Below are positions 7,661-18,405 of a stretch of 42,222 bases of DNA, piece by piece (the stretch's first letter is position 1; each line of letters starts with the position of its first letter). The stretch comes from Acidobacteriota bacterium (GTDB lineage Bacteria; Acidobacteriota; Vicinamibacteria; Vicinamibacterales; SCN-69-37). The stretch covers positions 1-42,222 of the forward strand of contig JAHEFO010000009.1 of the NCBI GenBank assembly GCA_024640135.1, in the 5' to 3' direction. Position numbers and translations under genes: made by a program. The notes beneath the pieces were generated by a model, which saw only the letters and a list, made by a program, of their open reading frames with translations, did no database searches and was not told where the DNA came from.

Positions 7661-9817
7661 ATGTCGCCGCCTACTCGCACTGGCACGAGAGTTTCACACT
7701 ACGATGTCGGAGAACTGCTCGGTTCTGGCGGCATGGGTGAGGTGTATCGGGGAACCGACGTCCGACTCGGACGCCGGGTCGCCCTCAAGTTCCTGCGGTC
7801 GTTCTTTGGGCCGGATGATCGGCAGCGCTTCCTTCGGGAAGCAAAGGCGGCCGCACGGCTGGATCATCCGAATATCTGCACAATCTTCGACGTGGACGAA
7901 ACCGAGCATGGCGAAGTCTTCATCGCCATGGCTTGCTATGAGGGAGAGACTGTCGATCGCCACCTGCGGCGAGGTGCCCTCGCGTTGCCGAAGGCGGTGG
8001 CTATCGCGGTGCAGACCGGGCGCGGTCTTGCGGCTGCGCACGAAGACCTGATCGTGCACCGGGACGTGAAGCCGTCGAACTTGATGCTGACCGACGGCGA
8101 CATCGTGAAGATTCTTGATTTCGGGATTGCCAAGTTGCTCGGGGAAGCGCGCGTGACTGAGGGCGGATCCGTTGTCGGCACGCCGGCCTACATGTCACCG
8201 GAGCAGTTCAGAAACCAGCCGGTCGACCAGCGGACGGATATCTGGTCCCTCGGGGTGACGTTGTACGAGATGATTACCGGCCGTCCGCCGTTTCATGGCG
8301 ATGCGGTGGCCGATCTGGTCCATGCGGTGTTGCATGACACGCCGGTGCGTCCTTCACAGCTCGTTTCCGGGGTGGCCCCGCAGCTCGACCAGGTGATCGA
8401 ACGAGCGCTGGCCAAGAGCCTGCGGCTCCGTTACGAGCGGATCGATGCGATGGTGCAGGAACTGGCTGACATTGGATCCGTTCTGGACTCGGGAGCCTTG
8501 ACGATTCGCGTGCCGTCGCCGCGGCCTCGATCGTCGATCGCGGTCCTGCCGTTCGAGGACATGAGCGTCGCCAAGGACCAGGAGTTTCTGTGCGACGGGA
8601 TTGCCGAGGAGATCCTGCGTGCGTTGAGCCGGATACCCGACTTGTATGTCTCGTCCAGGACATCGGCGTTTCAGTACAAGCACCAGACGGCAGATATTCG
8701 GGAAATTGGCGCGCGTCTCAATGTTGATACCGTGCTTGAAGGGAGCGTGCGCCGGGCGGGTGATCGCCTCCGCGTGTCCGCGCAACTCGTCAACGTGCAG
8801 GATGGCTACAGGATGTGGTACGAGCGCTACGACCGTGACATGCAGGACATCTTTGCCGTGGAGGACGAAATCGCAGAGCAGATCGCACAGGCGCTCCAGG
8901 TGACGCTTGCGAGCCGGGTGGTGTCGTCTGGCGCGTCTCGGTCCGCGGCCAGTGCGGAAGCCTACGAGTTGTACCTCCAGGGCCGCCAGTTCTTTCACCA
9001 GCACCGCCGCAAGACGTTCGAGATCGCGTTGCAGACCTTTGCCGCGGCGATTGAGGTCGACCCGCAGTTCGCCCAGGCCTACGCCGGAATGGCGGACTGC
9101 CATTCATTCCTCCGTCTGTACTTCGGCAAGGGCGAAGCCGCAGTTGCGGCGGCCAACGAGGCCTCCGCGAAGGCGATTCGGCTCGAGCCGGATCTGTCCG
9201 ACGCGCACGTCTCGCGCGGGCTGGCGCTCTTTCTCAAGTGCGACTACGAGCAGGCCGAGCGGCATCTCTGCCGGGCGATTGAGCTCGATCCGCGGCTGTA
9301 TGACGCGCACTATGTCTACGGGCGCATGTGTTTTTCGCGGGGGCGGCCGCGTGAAGCCGCCGAGCATTTCCGCGAGGCGTGTGCGATCGTCCCTGAGGCG
9401 TTCGACGCCTGGTACTTGCTCGGCATGTGCTATCGGCGGCTCGGTGAAAAGGCTCGCGGGCGGAGCGCGGACTTCGAATGCATGGAAGCGGTCAAGAAGG
9501 TCGTGCGCGCGCATCCCGAGAATACACGGGCCTGGACCATGGGAGCGTCGGTGCTGGCAGAGATGGGAGAACCGGACCGATCAGCCGAGTGGATTGCGCG
9601 CGCCCTGGCCATTGACGCTGATGAGGCCATCATTCAGTACAACGCCACCTGCGTCTACGTAGGGCTCAAACGGAACGAGGATGCGATCGCCTGCCTGCAG
9701 ACTGCGCTTGCGTTGGGCGGCGCGGCCACCAAGGACTGGGCGACTAACGATCCGGACCTCGATCCGCTGCGCGACGACCCGCGCTTCCGGGCGCTGCTGG
9801 CCGCCATGCCGCCGTAG
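7661..9817 (+). CDS. Serine/threonine protein kinase with TolB/FlgO-like domain and TPR repeats
   Basis: 718 aa; LGSGGMGEVYRGTD glycine loop, HRDVKPSNLML, ILDFGIAKLL, GTPAYMSPEQ; then SIAVLPFEDMS...FLCDGIAEEIL...GARLNVDTVLEGSVRRAGDRLRVSAQLVN; then TPR-like repeats. Confidence 0.93.
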   Translation: MSPPTRTGTRVSHYDVGELLGSGGMGEVYRGTDVRLGRRVALKFLRSFFGPDDRQRFLREAKAAARLDHPNICTIFDVDETEHGEVFIAMACYEGETVDRHLRRGALALPKAVAIAVQTGRGLAAAHEDLIVHRDVKPSNLMLTDGDIVKILDFGIAKLLGEARVTEGGSVVGTPAYMSPEQFRNQPVDQRTDIWSLGVTLYEMITGRPPFHGDAVADLVHAVLHDTPVRPSQLVSGVAPQLDQVIERALAKSLRLRYERIDAMVQELADIGSVLDSGALTIRVPSPRPRSSIAVLPFEDMSVAKDQEFLCDGIAEEILRALSRIPDLYVSSRTSAFQYKHQTADIREIGARLNVDTVLEGSVRRAGDRLRVSAQLVNVQDGYRMWYERYDRDMQDIFAVEDEIAEQIAQALQVTLASRVVSSGASRSAASAEAYELYLQGRQFFHQHRRKTFEIALQTFAAAIEVDPQFAQAYAGMADCHSFLRLYFGKGEAAVAAANEASAKAIRLEPDLSDAHVSRGLALFLKCDYEQAERHLCRAIELDPRLYDAHYVYGRMCFSRGRPREAAEHFREACAIVPEAFDAWYLLGMCYRRLGEKARGRSADFECMEAVKKVVRAHPENTRAWTMGASVLAEMGEPDRSAEWIARALAIDADEAIIQYNATCVYVGLKRNEDAIACLQTALALGGAATKDWATNDPDLDPLRDDPRFRALLAAMPP

Positions 9818-9870
9818 GCCCTCGTGTGCGTTCTTTCTTTCGTCGCCGGTGCGTGAGCGCGGTTTCCGGC

Positions 9871-11490
9871 TCAGTGCCGCCAACTCGCGACGTCGGCTCC
9901 CGTGGGCGCGTGCTTGACGATGTGACTGACCATGCGCTGGTGGAGATCCGCCCCGCGGGGGCCCCAGCAGTGGGGGGCCATGGGCTGGAAGACGACTTCG
10001 CCGGTGAAGGGCGGATCCTTGGCGCGCTCGCGGAAGAAGTCATCGAGTTGTCTCACGCCCATGTTCAGGTAGTACGAATCCATGTCGCCGACGTAGACAT
10101 TGATCTTGTGCGCCACCTTCGGCCCCAGGGTCGTCCAATTCGTTTCAAGGATGTCCCGCAGGTCGTATTTCTTCCAGGCCTGTGCCACGGTCGTGTTGAT
10201 GGCGCCGGTGTTCTTGTCCCAAATCCGCTGAGGGTAGCCGTCCGGGCCGACGGGGGAGTAGGTTGCCTCCCAGATATCCCACTGGCCGCCTGACCGCGAC
10301 CTGTCGCCGACGATGCGTTCGTACCAGTTTTCGTCCTTCATCATCGACGAGATGTTGCCGTCCGGCCGCCGCTGGTTGGGACGTTCAATCTTCATCCAGT
10401 CGCGTTCGAGCCAGTACGCGTTGGCGTCCTCGTAGACATTGACGATCTGGTGATAACGGAAGTCCACACTGTCCGGGCACATCGAGAAGGTGCCCCCATA
10501 GAAATCGGGATACAGGACCTGGAGGGCCAGGGCGATCCAGCCTCCCGTTGAACCGCCGGTCAGCACGCGCGCCCAGGGCTCACGAATCACGCGAAAGCGT
10601 GTCTCGATTTCCGGGATGAGTTCCTTGAGGATCGCCTCGCCGTAGGGGCCGTTGTTCTCGGAGTCCACGCCATACGAATCGTCGTAGTACGGCGACGGGT
10701 GTTGGACCGTCACATAGATGGTGCGCGGGGTGTCGTCGGCCTTCCAGTACTGCTGAAACGCCTCATCGCGATCGAATCCGGCCGGCGCGGCCGTCGAGAA
10801 ATGCCCGTGTTGATAGACAATCGGATACTTCGTGTCCGTGTCCTTGTCGTAGTCGCGGGGCAGCAGCACCGTCGCGCCAAGGAAGATCGGATGGCCCCAG
10901 AACTTGGTCAGCAGATCACTCTGGATCTTGAACCGTTTCACGTATTCCGTGTCAGCTGGCGGTGTGATGGGGGGAATCACCTTGTCGGCGACGAGCCGAA
11001 TTGGGGCCGTGGCGCCGGGGTCCACCCTGACCTTGACCGGGTCGCCGAAGAGATTTCCAGGGGAGGTCCTCCAACTCTGACCTTCCCATTGGTCCATGTG
11101 CAACCAGACCGTGTGCCCGTCCGCGCGCGGAAACCGGGTGTACACATTGACGAATGGCTGCACCCAGTACTCGCCGGCGGGCAGGTCCTTGAGGAACGCG
11201 ACGGGGTGGCCCTCAGTCAGGGGGCCGAAGCGAACCTCGGAGCCGGGCTCGAGCTGGTCGATGCCGACAGAGAAGAGCGGAGATCCAGTCGGGCCGGCCT
11301 GCCGGATGGGGGGTTGCCGGTCATTGACCCGACTGACGGCCACGTACATCTGGCCAGTCACGGCCTGTGAGCGGGCCGACGGGGCGAATGAGACCACAAA
11401 CACGGGGTTGGCGGCCTGATTGGCGGCGAGGCCCGGGATCGGGGAGAGCAGGAGAGCAATAACGACAGCGAGACCAAGGCGGCGGATCAT
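9871..11490 (-). CDS. Secreted esterase / alpha-beta hydrolase (putative esterase family)
   Basis: 555-aa ORF; internal ATG at 11490 begins a signal peptide (MIRRLGLAVVIALLLSPIPGLAA). Nucleophile elbow GGSTGG and C-terminal APHCWGP His region. Confidence 0.85.
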   Translation of the reverse strand: MIRRLGLAVVIALLLSPIPGLAANQAANPVFVVSFAPSARSQAVTGQMYVAVSRVNDRQPPIRQAGPTGSPLFSVGIDQLEPGSEVRFGPLTEGHPVAFLKDLPAGEYWVQPFVNVYTRFPRADGHTVWLHMDQWEGQSWRTSPGNLFGDPVKVRVDPGATAPIRLVADKVIPPITPPADTEYVKRFKIQSDLLTKFWGHPIFLGATVLLPRDYDKDTDTKYPIVYQHGHFSTAAPAGFDRDEAFQQYWKADDTPRTIYVTVQHPSPYYDDSYGVDSENNGPYGEAILKELIPEIETRFRVIREPWARVLTGGSTGGWIALALQVLYPDFYGGTFSMCPDSVDFRYHQIVNVYEDANAYWLERDWMKIERPNQRRPDGNISSMMKDENWYERIVGDRSRSGGQWDIWEATYSPVGPDGYPQRIWDKNTGAINTTVAQAWKKYDLRDILETNWTTLGPKVAHKINVYVGDMDSYYLNMGVRQLDDFFRERAKDPPFTGEVVFQPMAPHCWGPRGADLHQRMVSHIVKHAPTGADVASWRH

Positions 11491-11550
11491 CCATGGATTC
11501 TTGCACAAGCGCTGCCCCAGGCGCCCAGCCGGCACCATTCCCTTTCCTGG

Positions 11551-11580
11551 TTGCCGTAGAGGCCGGTCTTCTGCTACACT
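11551..11580 (+). promoter_or_regulatory. Candidate sigma-70-type promoter for the str operon (TTGCCG-18 nt-TACACT)
   Basis: Pattern match only, located upstream of rpsL in the divergent intergenic region. Confidence 0.35.
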
Positions 11581-11869
11581 CCGTAGGTTCTTCGGGTTCT
11601 AGGACACCCTATCTAGAGCCCGCATCAAGCCGCATGATTGAAACGGCTTGGCTGTAACCGAGCGATCTGCCCGCCGCGCCACGCGCGGCCATCGCAGTCG
11701 CCACGCTGACACCAGCAATAGGGGAAATGTTCCAGGTGCCGAACCTTCGGGTTCTCAGGCCTGGGGCGACACACATCGCCAGATGCCGGGCCACGCCGTC
11801 GCGCGTGCCCGTGAGGCTCTGGCGCCTGTGGCTGTGACGTGTTTTTTTGAGTTGGGACGAGAGTTCAGT

Positions 11870-12247
11870 ATGCCGACGATTAGCCAGCTGGTTCGCAAAG
11901 GTCGAGAAAAGATCCTCGTCAAGACCAAGAGTCCCGCGCTGCAGGGCAGCCCGCAAAAGCGTGGCGTGTGCGTGCGTGTGTTCACCCAGACTCCCAAGAA
12001 GCCGAATTCCGCGCTCCGCAAGGTGGCGCGCGTTCGCCTGACCAACGGCATCGAAGTGACGACCTATATTCCAGGCGTGGGCCACAACCTGCAGGAGCAC
12101 TCGCTGGTGCTCATTCGCGGAGGCCGCGTCAAGGATCTGCCTGGTGTGCGTTATCACGTCGTCCGCGGAACGCTCGACACGGTGGGCGTGGCGGGTCGCA
12201 TGCAGGGGCGTTCGAAATACGGGGCCAAGCGCCCGAAGAAGGCATAA
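11870..12247 (+). CDS. rpsL: 30S ribosomal protein S12
   Basis: [57 protein letters not shown]...; the listed ORF is N-terminally over-extended. Confidence 0.98.
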   Translation: MPTISQLVRKGREKILVKTKSPALQGSPQKRGVCVRVFTQTPKKPNSALRKVARVRLTNGIEVTTYIPGVGHNLQEHSLVLIRGGRVKDLPGVRYHVVRGTLDTVGVAGRMQGRSKYGAKRPKKA

Positions 12248-12256
12248 GGGGAAGCC

Positions 12257-12730
12257 ATGCCGCGTAGACGAGAAATTGCCAAACGTGAAGTTCCAGCGGA
12301 TCCGATTTACAGCAGCCCGTTGGTGACCAAGTTCATCCGTACCATCATGCAGGACGGCAAGCGGAGCACCGCCGAGCGGATCATGTACGGCGCGCTTGAC
12401 ATCGTGAAGGACAAGACGGCTGACGACCCGCTCAAGATCTTCAAGAAGGCCGTCGACAATGCCAAGCCCGCCCTCGAGGTGAAGTCGCGGCGCGTGGGCG
12501 GTTCGAACTACCAGGTGCCGATTGAGGTCAACCCGACCCGCCGGTTGTCCCTCTCGCTCCGGTGGCTGTCCAGCTTCGCCGCCAGCCGCGGTGACGGCAA
12601 GACGATGCAGGAAAAGCTGGCGAATGAGTTCATGGACGCGGCCAATCTCCGAGGCGGCGCGGTGAAGAAGCGCGAGGACGTGCACCGCATGGCCGAGGCC
12701 AACAAGGCGTTCGCGCATTACCGCTTCTAA
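12257..12730 (+). CDS. rpsG: 30S ribosomal protein S7
   Basis: [50 protein letters not shown]... Confidence 0.98.
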   Translation: MPRRREIAKREVPADPIYSSPLVTKFIRTIMQDGKRSTAERIMYGALDIVKDKTADDPLKIFKKAVDNAKPALEVKSRRVGGSNYQVPIEVNPTRRLSLSLRWLSSFAASRGDGKTMQEKLANEFMDAANLRGGAVKKREDVHRMAEANKAFAHYRF

Positions 12731-12749
12731 TTACTGATTACTGACGATC

Positions 12750-14855
12750 ATGGCGAGAAAAGTTCCCCTCACGCGCTGTCGCAATATCGGCATCATGGCC
12801 CACATTGATGCCGGCAAGACAACCACGACTGAGCGCGTCCTGTTCTACACCGGCATCACCTACAAGATTGGCGAGGTGCACGAAGGCACGGCCGTGATGG
12901 ACTGGATGGAGCAGGAGCAGGAGCGGGGCATCACGATCACGTCGGCTGCGACCACCTGCACCTGGCGCGACATCCGTATCAACATCATCGATACGCCAGG
13001 GCACGTGGACTTCACGGCCGAGGTCGAACGGTCGTTGCGGGTACTGGACGGCGCCGTGGCGGTGTTCGACTCTGTGGCGGGCGTCGAGCCGCAGTCCGAG
13101 ACGGTGTGGCGTCAGGCGGACAAGTACCGCGTGCCGCGCATCTGTTTTGTCAACAAGATGGACCGCGTCGGGGCGGACTTCTTTCGCACCTTCGAGCAGA
13201 TCAAGACGAAGCTCCAGGGCAACCCGGTGGCGATTCAGTTGCCAATCGGATCGGAAGACAAGTTCGAAGGCGTGATCGACCTCATTCAGATGAAGGCGAT
13301 TCGCTGGACGGACGAGACCATGGGGGCCGCCTACGTTGTCGGCGACATTCCGGAAGACATGGTCGAGCTGGCGAAGCAGTATCGCGAGGAGCTCATTGAA
13401 AAGGTGAGCGAAGTCGACGACCAGATCCTCGACAAGTACCTGCACGGCCAGGAGATTCCCGAGGGCGACATCAAAGAGGCGCTGCGTAAGCGCACGCTGG
13501 AGTCGGTGCGCCACGAGCAGGCCGTGTTCGTTCCTGTCATCTGCGGGTCGGCGTTCAAGAACAAGGGCGTGCAGCCGCTGCTGGATGCCGTGGTGGACTT
13601 CCTGCCGTCGCCGCTCGACGTTCCGTCGGTGAGCGGGATCGACCCCAACGGCGAGGAGGGCGCGACGGTCGAGCGCCAGGCGGCTGACGATGCCCCGCTG
13701 TCAGGGTTGGCGTTCAAGATCATGACTGACCCGTTTGTCGGCCAGTTGACCTTCATCCGCCTCTACTCCGGGGCGCTGGTGTCGGGCCAGGCCGTCTACA
13801 ACTCGACCAAGCAGAAGTCCGAGCGAATTGGACGTTTGCTGAAGATGCACGCGAACAAGCGTGAGGAAGTCAAGGAAGTGTACGCCGGCGATATCGCGGC
13901 GGCGGTCGGCCTGAAGTCCGTGTCCACGGGCGACACGATTTGTGACGAAAAAGAGCCGGTCATTCTTGAGGCGATGGACTTCCCCGAGCCTGTGATCTCC
14001 CTGGCCATTGAGCCGAAGACGAAGGCCGACCAGGAAAAACTGGGCATGGGCCTCGCGAAACTGATGTCCGAAGACCCGACGTTCAGGGTCAAGACGGATA
14101 CCGATACGGGCCAGGTTGTGATTGCCGGCATGGGTGAGTTGCACCTCGAAATCATCGTGGACCGGCTCCGGCGCGAGTTCAGCGTGGAGGCGACGGTCGG
14201 CAAGCCGCAGGTGGCCTACAAGGAAACCATCACCAAGGCGGCGCAAGGCGAGGGCCGATACATCAAGCAGACGGGTGGCCGCGGCCAGTACGGTCACGCG
14301 AAGATTCGACTGATTCCCCGCAAGCCGGGGGAGGGATACCTCTTCGAGAACCAGATCGTGGGCGGCACGATTCCGAAGGAATTCATCAAGCCAATCGATC
14401 AGGGTATCCAGGAAGCGCTCACCACGGGCGTCCTCGCCGGCTACCCGATTGACGACGTGTTGATCGAACTCTACGACGGCTCGTTCCACGACGTGGACTC
14501 GAACGAAATGGCATTCAAGATTGCCGGGTCGATGGCGTTCAAGGACGCTGCCGCCAGAGCCCATCCCGCACTGCTTGAGCCCGTCATGCGGGTGGAAGTC
14601 ACCGTTCCTGAAGACCATATGGGTGACGTCATCGGGGACCTCACCAGCCGGCGCGGGCATATCCAGTCGATGGATTCCCGCGGCGGAACGCAGATCATCA
14701 ATTCGCGTGTGCCGCTGTCCGAGATGTTCGGATACTCGACCGACTTGCGGTCACGGACCCAGGGGCGCGGAGCCTACTCGATGCACTTCGATCGGTACGA
14801 GCAGGCCCCGGCGGCCATCAGCCAGGAAGTTATTGCGCGCGTGCAGGGGAAGTAG
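12750..14855 (+). CDS. fusA: Elongation factor G
   Basis: 701 aa; [34 protein letters not shown], full EF-G length, located after rpsG. Confidence 0.98.
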   Translation: MARKVPLTRCRNIGIMAHIDAGKTTTTERVLFYTGITYKIGEVHEGTAVMDWMEQEQERGITITSAATTCTWRDIRINIIDTPGHVDFTAEVERSLRVLDGAVAVFDSVAGVEPQSETVWRQADKYRVPRICFVNKMDRVGADFFRTFEQIKTKLQGNPVAIQLPIGSEDKFEGVIDLIQMKAIRWTDETMGAAYVVGDIPEDMVELAKQYREELIEKVSEVDDQILDKYLHGQEIPEGDIKEALRKRTLESVRHEQAVFVPVICGSAFKNKGVQPLLDAVVDFLPSPLDVPSVSGIDPNGEEGATVERQAADDAPLSGLAFKIMTDPFVGQLTFIRLYSGALVSGQAVYNSTKQKSERIGRLLKMHANKREEVKEVYAGDIAAAVGLKSVSTGDTICDEKEPVILEAMDFPEPVISLAIEPKTKADQEKLGMGLAKLMSEDPTFRVKTDTDTGQVVIAGMGELHLEIIVDRLRREFSVEATVGKPQVAYKETITKAAQGEGRYIKQTGGRGQYGHAKIRLIPRKPGEGYLFENQIVGGTIPKEFIKPIDQGIQEALTTGVLAGYPIDDVLIELYDGSFHDVDSNEMAFKIAGSMAFKDAAARAHPALLEPVMRVEVTVPEDHMGDVIGDLTSRRGHIQSMDSRGGTQIINSRVPLSEMFGYSTDLRSRTQGRGAYSMHFDRYEQAPAAISQEVIARVQGK

Positions 14856-14858
14856 ACC

Positions 14859-15194
14859 ATGGCGACCACATTCAGCGACAAGATTCGCATTCGATTGAAG
14901 GCGTACGACTACAGGGTACTGGACCAGTCCACGACCGAGATCGTGGACACGGCGAAGCGTACCGGCGCCCGCCTGGCCGGCCCCGTGCCGCTGCCCACAG
15001 AAAAGAACAAGTGGACGGTGTTGCGATCGCCGCACGTGGACAAGAAGTCCCGTGAGCAGTTCGAGATTCGGACCCATCGCCGGCTGATCGATATCTTCGA
15101 GCCGACGCCGCAGACGGTGGACGCCTTGATGAAGCTGGATCTGCCGGCTGGTGTTGACGTCGAAATCAAGGCGTTCGGGAAGGAACACAAATAA
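14859..15194 (+). CDS. rpsJ: 30S ribosomal protein S10
   Basis: [29 protein letters not shown]...[39 protein letters not shown]. Confidence 0.98.
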   Translation: MATTFSDKIRIRLKAYDYRVLDQSTTEIVDTAKRTGARLAGPVPLPTEKNKWTVLRSPHVDKKSREQFEIRTHRRLIDIFEPTPQTVDALMKLDLPAGVDVEIKAFGKEHK

Positions 15195-15874
15195 TGGTCA
15201 CCGGAATCATTGGACGCAAGCTGGGGATGACCCAGATCTTCCTGCCGGATGGCACGGCGGTGCCGGCCACGGTGATTAAGGCCGGGCCTTGCGTGGTGGT
15301 CCAGGCAAAGTCCGCGGCCACTGACGGATACGAGGCGGTGCAGCTCGGTCTGGTTGAGGACGCGCCCGCGGATGTCAACAAGCCGGCGGCGGGGCATTTC
15401 AAGAAGGCTGGTGTGCCGCCCACCCGTGTCTGCCGCGAGGTGGCCATGGCGCCGGGCGCCGACGCGCCGAAGGCTGGTGACACCGTGCTCGTGAACATGT
15501 TCGCCGAGGGCGAGCGTGTGGATGTCATCGCCGACGGTCGAGGCAAGGGTTTTCAGGGCGTGGTGAAGCGGCACGGGTTCAGTGGCGGCGTGGCGTCGCA
15601 TGGATCGATGTTTCATCGGGCGCCGGGCTCCATCGGCGCCTCGTCGTATCCCTCGCGGGTGATCAAGGGCATGCGGGCTGCGGGCCGCATGGGTGGCAAG
15701 CGCGTGACGACGCTGAACTTGAAAGTGGTGAGCGTCGACGCGGAGCAGAACCTTCTTGTCCTGCGGGGCGCGGTGCCGGGCGCACCGGACGGCGTTGTGA
15801 TGGTTCGCCGCGCGGCGGCAAAGAAGAAGGATCCCCAGCCGCAGCCTGAAAAGGCCAAGCGGGGCAAGAGGTAG
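15194..15874 (+). CDS. rplC: 50S ribosomal protein L3
   Basis: [33 protein letters not shown]...[33 protein letters not shown]. Confidence 0.98.
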   Translation: MVTGIIGRKLGMTQIFLPDGTAVPATVIKAGPCVVVQAKSAATDGYEAVQLGLVEDAPADVNKPAAGHFKKAGVPPTRVCREVAMAPGADAPKAGDTVLVNMFAEGERVDVIADGRGKGFQGVVKRHGFSGGVASHGSMFHRAPGSIGASSYPSRVIKGMRAAGRMGGKRVTTLNLKVVSVDAEQNLLVLRGAVPGAPDGVVMVRRAAAKKKDPQPQPEKAKRGKR

Positions 15875-15907
15875 GCCGGGCCAGGCGTCAGAGCCGGAGT
15901 AATTGTC

Positions 15908-16528
15908 ATGACTTTAGATGTAGTGAATTCGCAGAACGAGAAGGTCGGCGCGGTCGACCTGAGCGATGCGGTATTCGGCGGAACGATCAAGAAGGATCTC
16001 GTCTGGGAGTCCGTGGTCCGCGAGAACGCGTCCGAGCGCCGCGGCACCCACGCGACCAAGAACCGGGCTCTGGTGAGCGGCGGCGGCAAGAAGCCGTACA
16101 AACAGAAGGGCACGGGGCGGGCGCAGGCTGGCTCATCGCGTTCGCCGTTGTGGCGCAAGGGCGGCACGGTCTTCGGGCCGCAGCCGCGCAGCTACGCATA
16201 CCAGTTGCCGAAGAAGGTCGAGAGGGGCGCGCTGCGTGCGGCCTTGCAGTCCCGGCTTAAGGAAGGTGTGGTCACGGTCGTCGACGAGATCTCGGTTCCT
16301 GAGGTCAAGACGAAGGTGGCAGTGGCGTTGCTCGAGCGCCTGGGCGCCACCGGCAAGGTTTTGGTGGTCGATGTGCAGTTGGACGAGAAGTTCGTCCTTT
16401 CTGCGCGCAATATCCCGGGGGTACGGATGATGCGGAGCGGGCGGTTGACCGCGCGCGACGTGATGAATACCGGGCGAATCGTGGCGACCAGGGCCGCGGT
16501 AGAGCGCCTGCAGGAGGTGCTGGGATGA
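15908..16528 (+). CDS. rplD: 50S ribosomal protein L4
   Basis: [51 protein letters not shown]. Confidence 0.97.
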   Translation: MTLDVVNSQNEKVGAVDLSDAVFGGTIKKDLVWESVVRENASERRGTHATKNRALVSGGGKKPYKQKGTGRAQAGSSRSPLWRKGGTVFGPQPRSYAYQLPKKVERGALRAALQSRLKEGVVTVVDEISVPEVKTKVAVALLERLGATGKVLVVDVQLDEKFVLSARNIPGVRMMRSGRLTARDVMNTGRIVATRAAVERLQEVLG

Positions 16529-16815
16529 AGACGACACGCGTAATTCGTCGTCCGGTAATCACGGAAAAGACGACGGTCGCCAGGGAAACCGGCTCCGTAA
16601 TGGTGTTCGAGGTCGCGCGCGAGGCGACGAAGGTGGACATCCGGCGGGCCGTCGAGACGCTGTTCGGCACGAAGGTCGCTGCGGTGCGCACACAGATCCA
16701 GCACGGGAAGATCAAGCGCCAGGGACGGTACTCGGGACAGCGGCCGGATTGGAAGAAGGCATGGGTCCGGCTGAAGGCTGGCGAAAAGATGCCTGAGTTC
16801 CTGGAAGGGGCGTAA
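16525..16815 (+). CDS. rplW: 50S ribosomal protein L23
   Basis: VIRRPVITEKTTVARETGSVMVFEVAREATKVDIRRAVETLFGTKVAAVRT; position between rplD and rplB. Confidence 0.96.
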   Translation: MKTTRVIRRPVITEKTTVARETGSVMVFEVAREATKVDIRRAVETLFGTKVAAVRTQIQHGKIKRQGRYSGQRPDWKKAWVRLKAGEKMPEFLEGA

Positions 16816-16821
16816 AGGATC

Positions 16822-17646
16822 ATGGCGATTCGTAACTACAAGCCCACCTCACCGGCGCGCCGGTTTTACAGCGTGCAGACGTTCGACGAAATCACCTCGA
16901 CGACGCCGCACAAGCCGCTGCTCGAACCGCTGCACCGCTCGGGAGGGCGCAACAACAAGGGTGCGACCACGGTGTGGTGGCGGGGCGGCGGACACAAGCG
17001 CAACTACCGCGTCATCGACTTCAAGCGGGACAAGTTCGACGTGCCTGGAAAGATTTCGACGGTCGAGTACGATCCGAATCGCAGCGCGCGCATCGCGCTG
17101 GTCACCTACGCGGATGGCGAAAAGCGCTACATCCTGCATCCCCTCGGGATGAAGGTGGGTGATCCGGTGATGTCGGGTGACGGGGTCGACATCCTGCCTG
17201 GCAACTGCCTGAAGCTCAAGCTCATTCCGCTGGGCACGATGGTGCACAACGTCGAGTTGAAGCCCGGAAAGGGCGGCCAGATTGCCCGGTCAGCCGGGTC
17301 GTCCGTGCAGTTGGTGGCCAAGGATGGCGACTACGCCTCGGTCAAGATGCCGTCGAGCGAAATCCGACGGATCAACAGCGAGTGCCTGGCGACGATTGGG
17401 CAGGTCGGCAATCTCGATCACGAAAACGTCTCCATCGGCAAGGCCGGGCGGAGCCGGTGGATGGGGAAACGTCCGCACGTGCGGGGCGTGGTCATGAATC
17501 CTGTCGACCACCCGCATGGTGGCGGCGAGGGCAAGAGTTCGGGCGGCCGTCACCCGGTCACGCCCTGGGGTATCCCGACCAAGGGGCACAAGACGCGCCG
17601 TAACAAGCGCACGAATTCGTTCATCGTCGAACGGCGGAAGAAGTAG
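16822..17646 (+). CDS. rplB: 50S ribosomal protein L2
   Basis: [25 protein letters not shown]...[25 protein letters not shown]. Confidence 0.98.
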   Translation: MAIRNYKPTSPARRFYSVQTFDEITSTTPHKPLLEPLHRSGGRNNKGATTVWWRGGGHKRNYRVIDFKRDKFDVPGKISTVEYDPNRSARIALVTYADGEKRYILHPLGMKVGDPVMSGDGVDILPGNCLKLKLIPLGTMVHNVELKPGKGGQIARSAGSSVQLVAKDGDYASVKMPSSEIRRINSECLATIGQVGNLDHENVSIGKAGRSRWMGKRPHVRGVVMNPVDHPHGGGEGKSSGGRHPVTPWGIPTKGHKTRRNKRTNSFIVERRKK

Positions 17647-17648
17647 TT

Positions 17649-17948
17649 ATGGGCAGATCACTCAAGAAGGGCCCGTTTATCGACCTGCACCTGCTCGAGA
17701 AGGTGGAGGCCATGAACCGGCAGAACGAGAAGAAGGTCTTCAAGACCTGGTCGCGCCGGTCCACGGTGGTGCCCGAGATGATTGGGCACACGGTGGCGGT
17801 GCATAACGGCCGGAAGTTCATTCCCGTGTATCTGACCGAGAACATGGTCGGACACAAGCTGGGTGAGTTCGCTCCGAGCCGGGCCTTTAGGGGCCACACG
17901 ACGAAGGCCGACAAGGCCGCGTCGTCTGGTCCGAAGGGAGGCAGCTAA
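17649..17948 (+). CDS. rpsS: 30S ribosomal protein S19
   Basis: [23 protein letters not shown]...[51 protein letters not shown]. Confidence 0.98.
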   Translation: MGRSLKKGPFIDLHLLEKVEAMNRQNEKKVFKTWSRRSTVVPEMIGHTVAVHNGRKFIPVYLTENMVGHKLGEFAPSRAFRGHTTKADKAASSGPKGGS

Positions 17949-18400
17949 TGGTGCAGGCGCAGGCGACCGCGAAGTACGTGCGAACCTCGGCGCAGAAAGC
18001 CGGGCTCGTGCTGGACTTGATTCGTGGCCGTGACGTGAATACGGCGATGGCCACACTGACGTTTTCACGGAAGAAGGTCGCGAAGGATATCGAGAAGGTG
18101 CTGCGGTCGGCCGTGGCGAACGCACGGCAGGCCGAGGGCTTCGGCGGTGACGACGATCGATTGTTCGTGTCGAGTTGCTACGCCGACCAGGGGCCCGGGA
18201 TGAAGCGGGTGCGGCCGGCTCCGATGGGCCGGGCCTTCCAGGTCGTCAAGCGCACGGCGCATTTGACGGTGGCAGTGGCGGAACGGGCGGCGAAACAGGT
18301 GGGCGCGGGATCGGCCGCGACGCGCGCGCGCGCGGCGCGGGTGGCGGGAACCAAGAAGGCAGCCGACGCACAGAGCGCGGCAGCGGCGAAGGCGGAGTAG
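17948..18400 (+). CDS. rplV: 50S ribosomal protein L22 (with Ala-rich C-terminal extension)
   Basis: [54 protein letters not shown]; between rpsS and rpsC. Confidence 0.96.
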   Translation: MVQAQATAKYVRTSAQKAGLVLDLIRGRDVNTAMATLTFSRKKVAKDIEKVLRSAVANARQAEGFGGDDDRLFVSSCYADQGPGMKRVRPAPMGRAFQVVKRTAHLTVAVAERAAKQVGAGSAATRARAARVAGTKKAADAQSAAAAKAE

Positions 18401-18405
18401 CGCAT

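Noticed and set aside
9818-9870. Terminator between the kinase and esterase genes
   Set aside because: Convergent 53-nt gap, but I could not find a clear stem with a T-tract by eye.
11648-11869. N-terminal extension of rpsL in the ORF track
   Set aside because: The conserved S12 N-terminus (MPTISQL) starts at 11870; the upstream open frame is leader sequence in GC-rich DNA.
11491-11869. tRNA gene in the spacer before rpsL
   Set aside because: Hairpins are present but I could not assemble a cloverleaf with acceptor stem and T-loop consensus.
11870-12247. Possible streptomycin-resistance allele of rpsL
   Set aside because: [11 protein letters not shown] and [13 protein letters not shown] have the usual lysines, i.e. 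the wild-type-like state.
13701-14660. 319-aa minus-strand ORF inside fusA
   Set aside because: Shadow of the fusA coding frame; no supporting motif.
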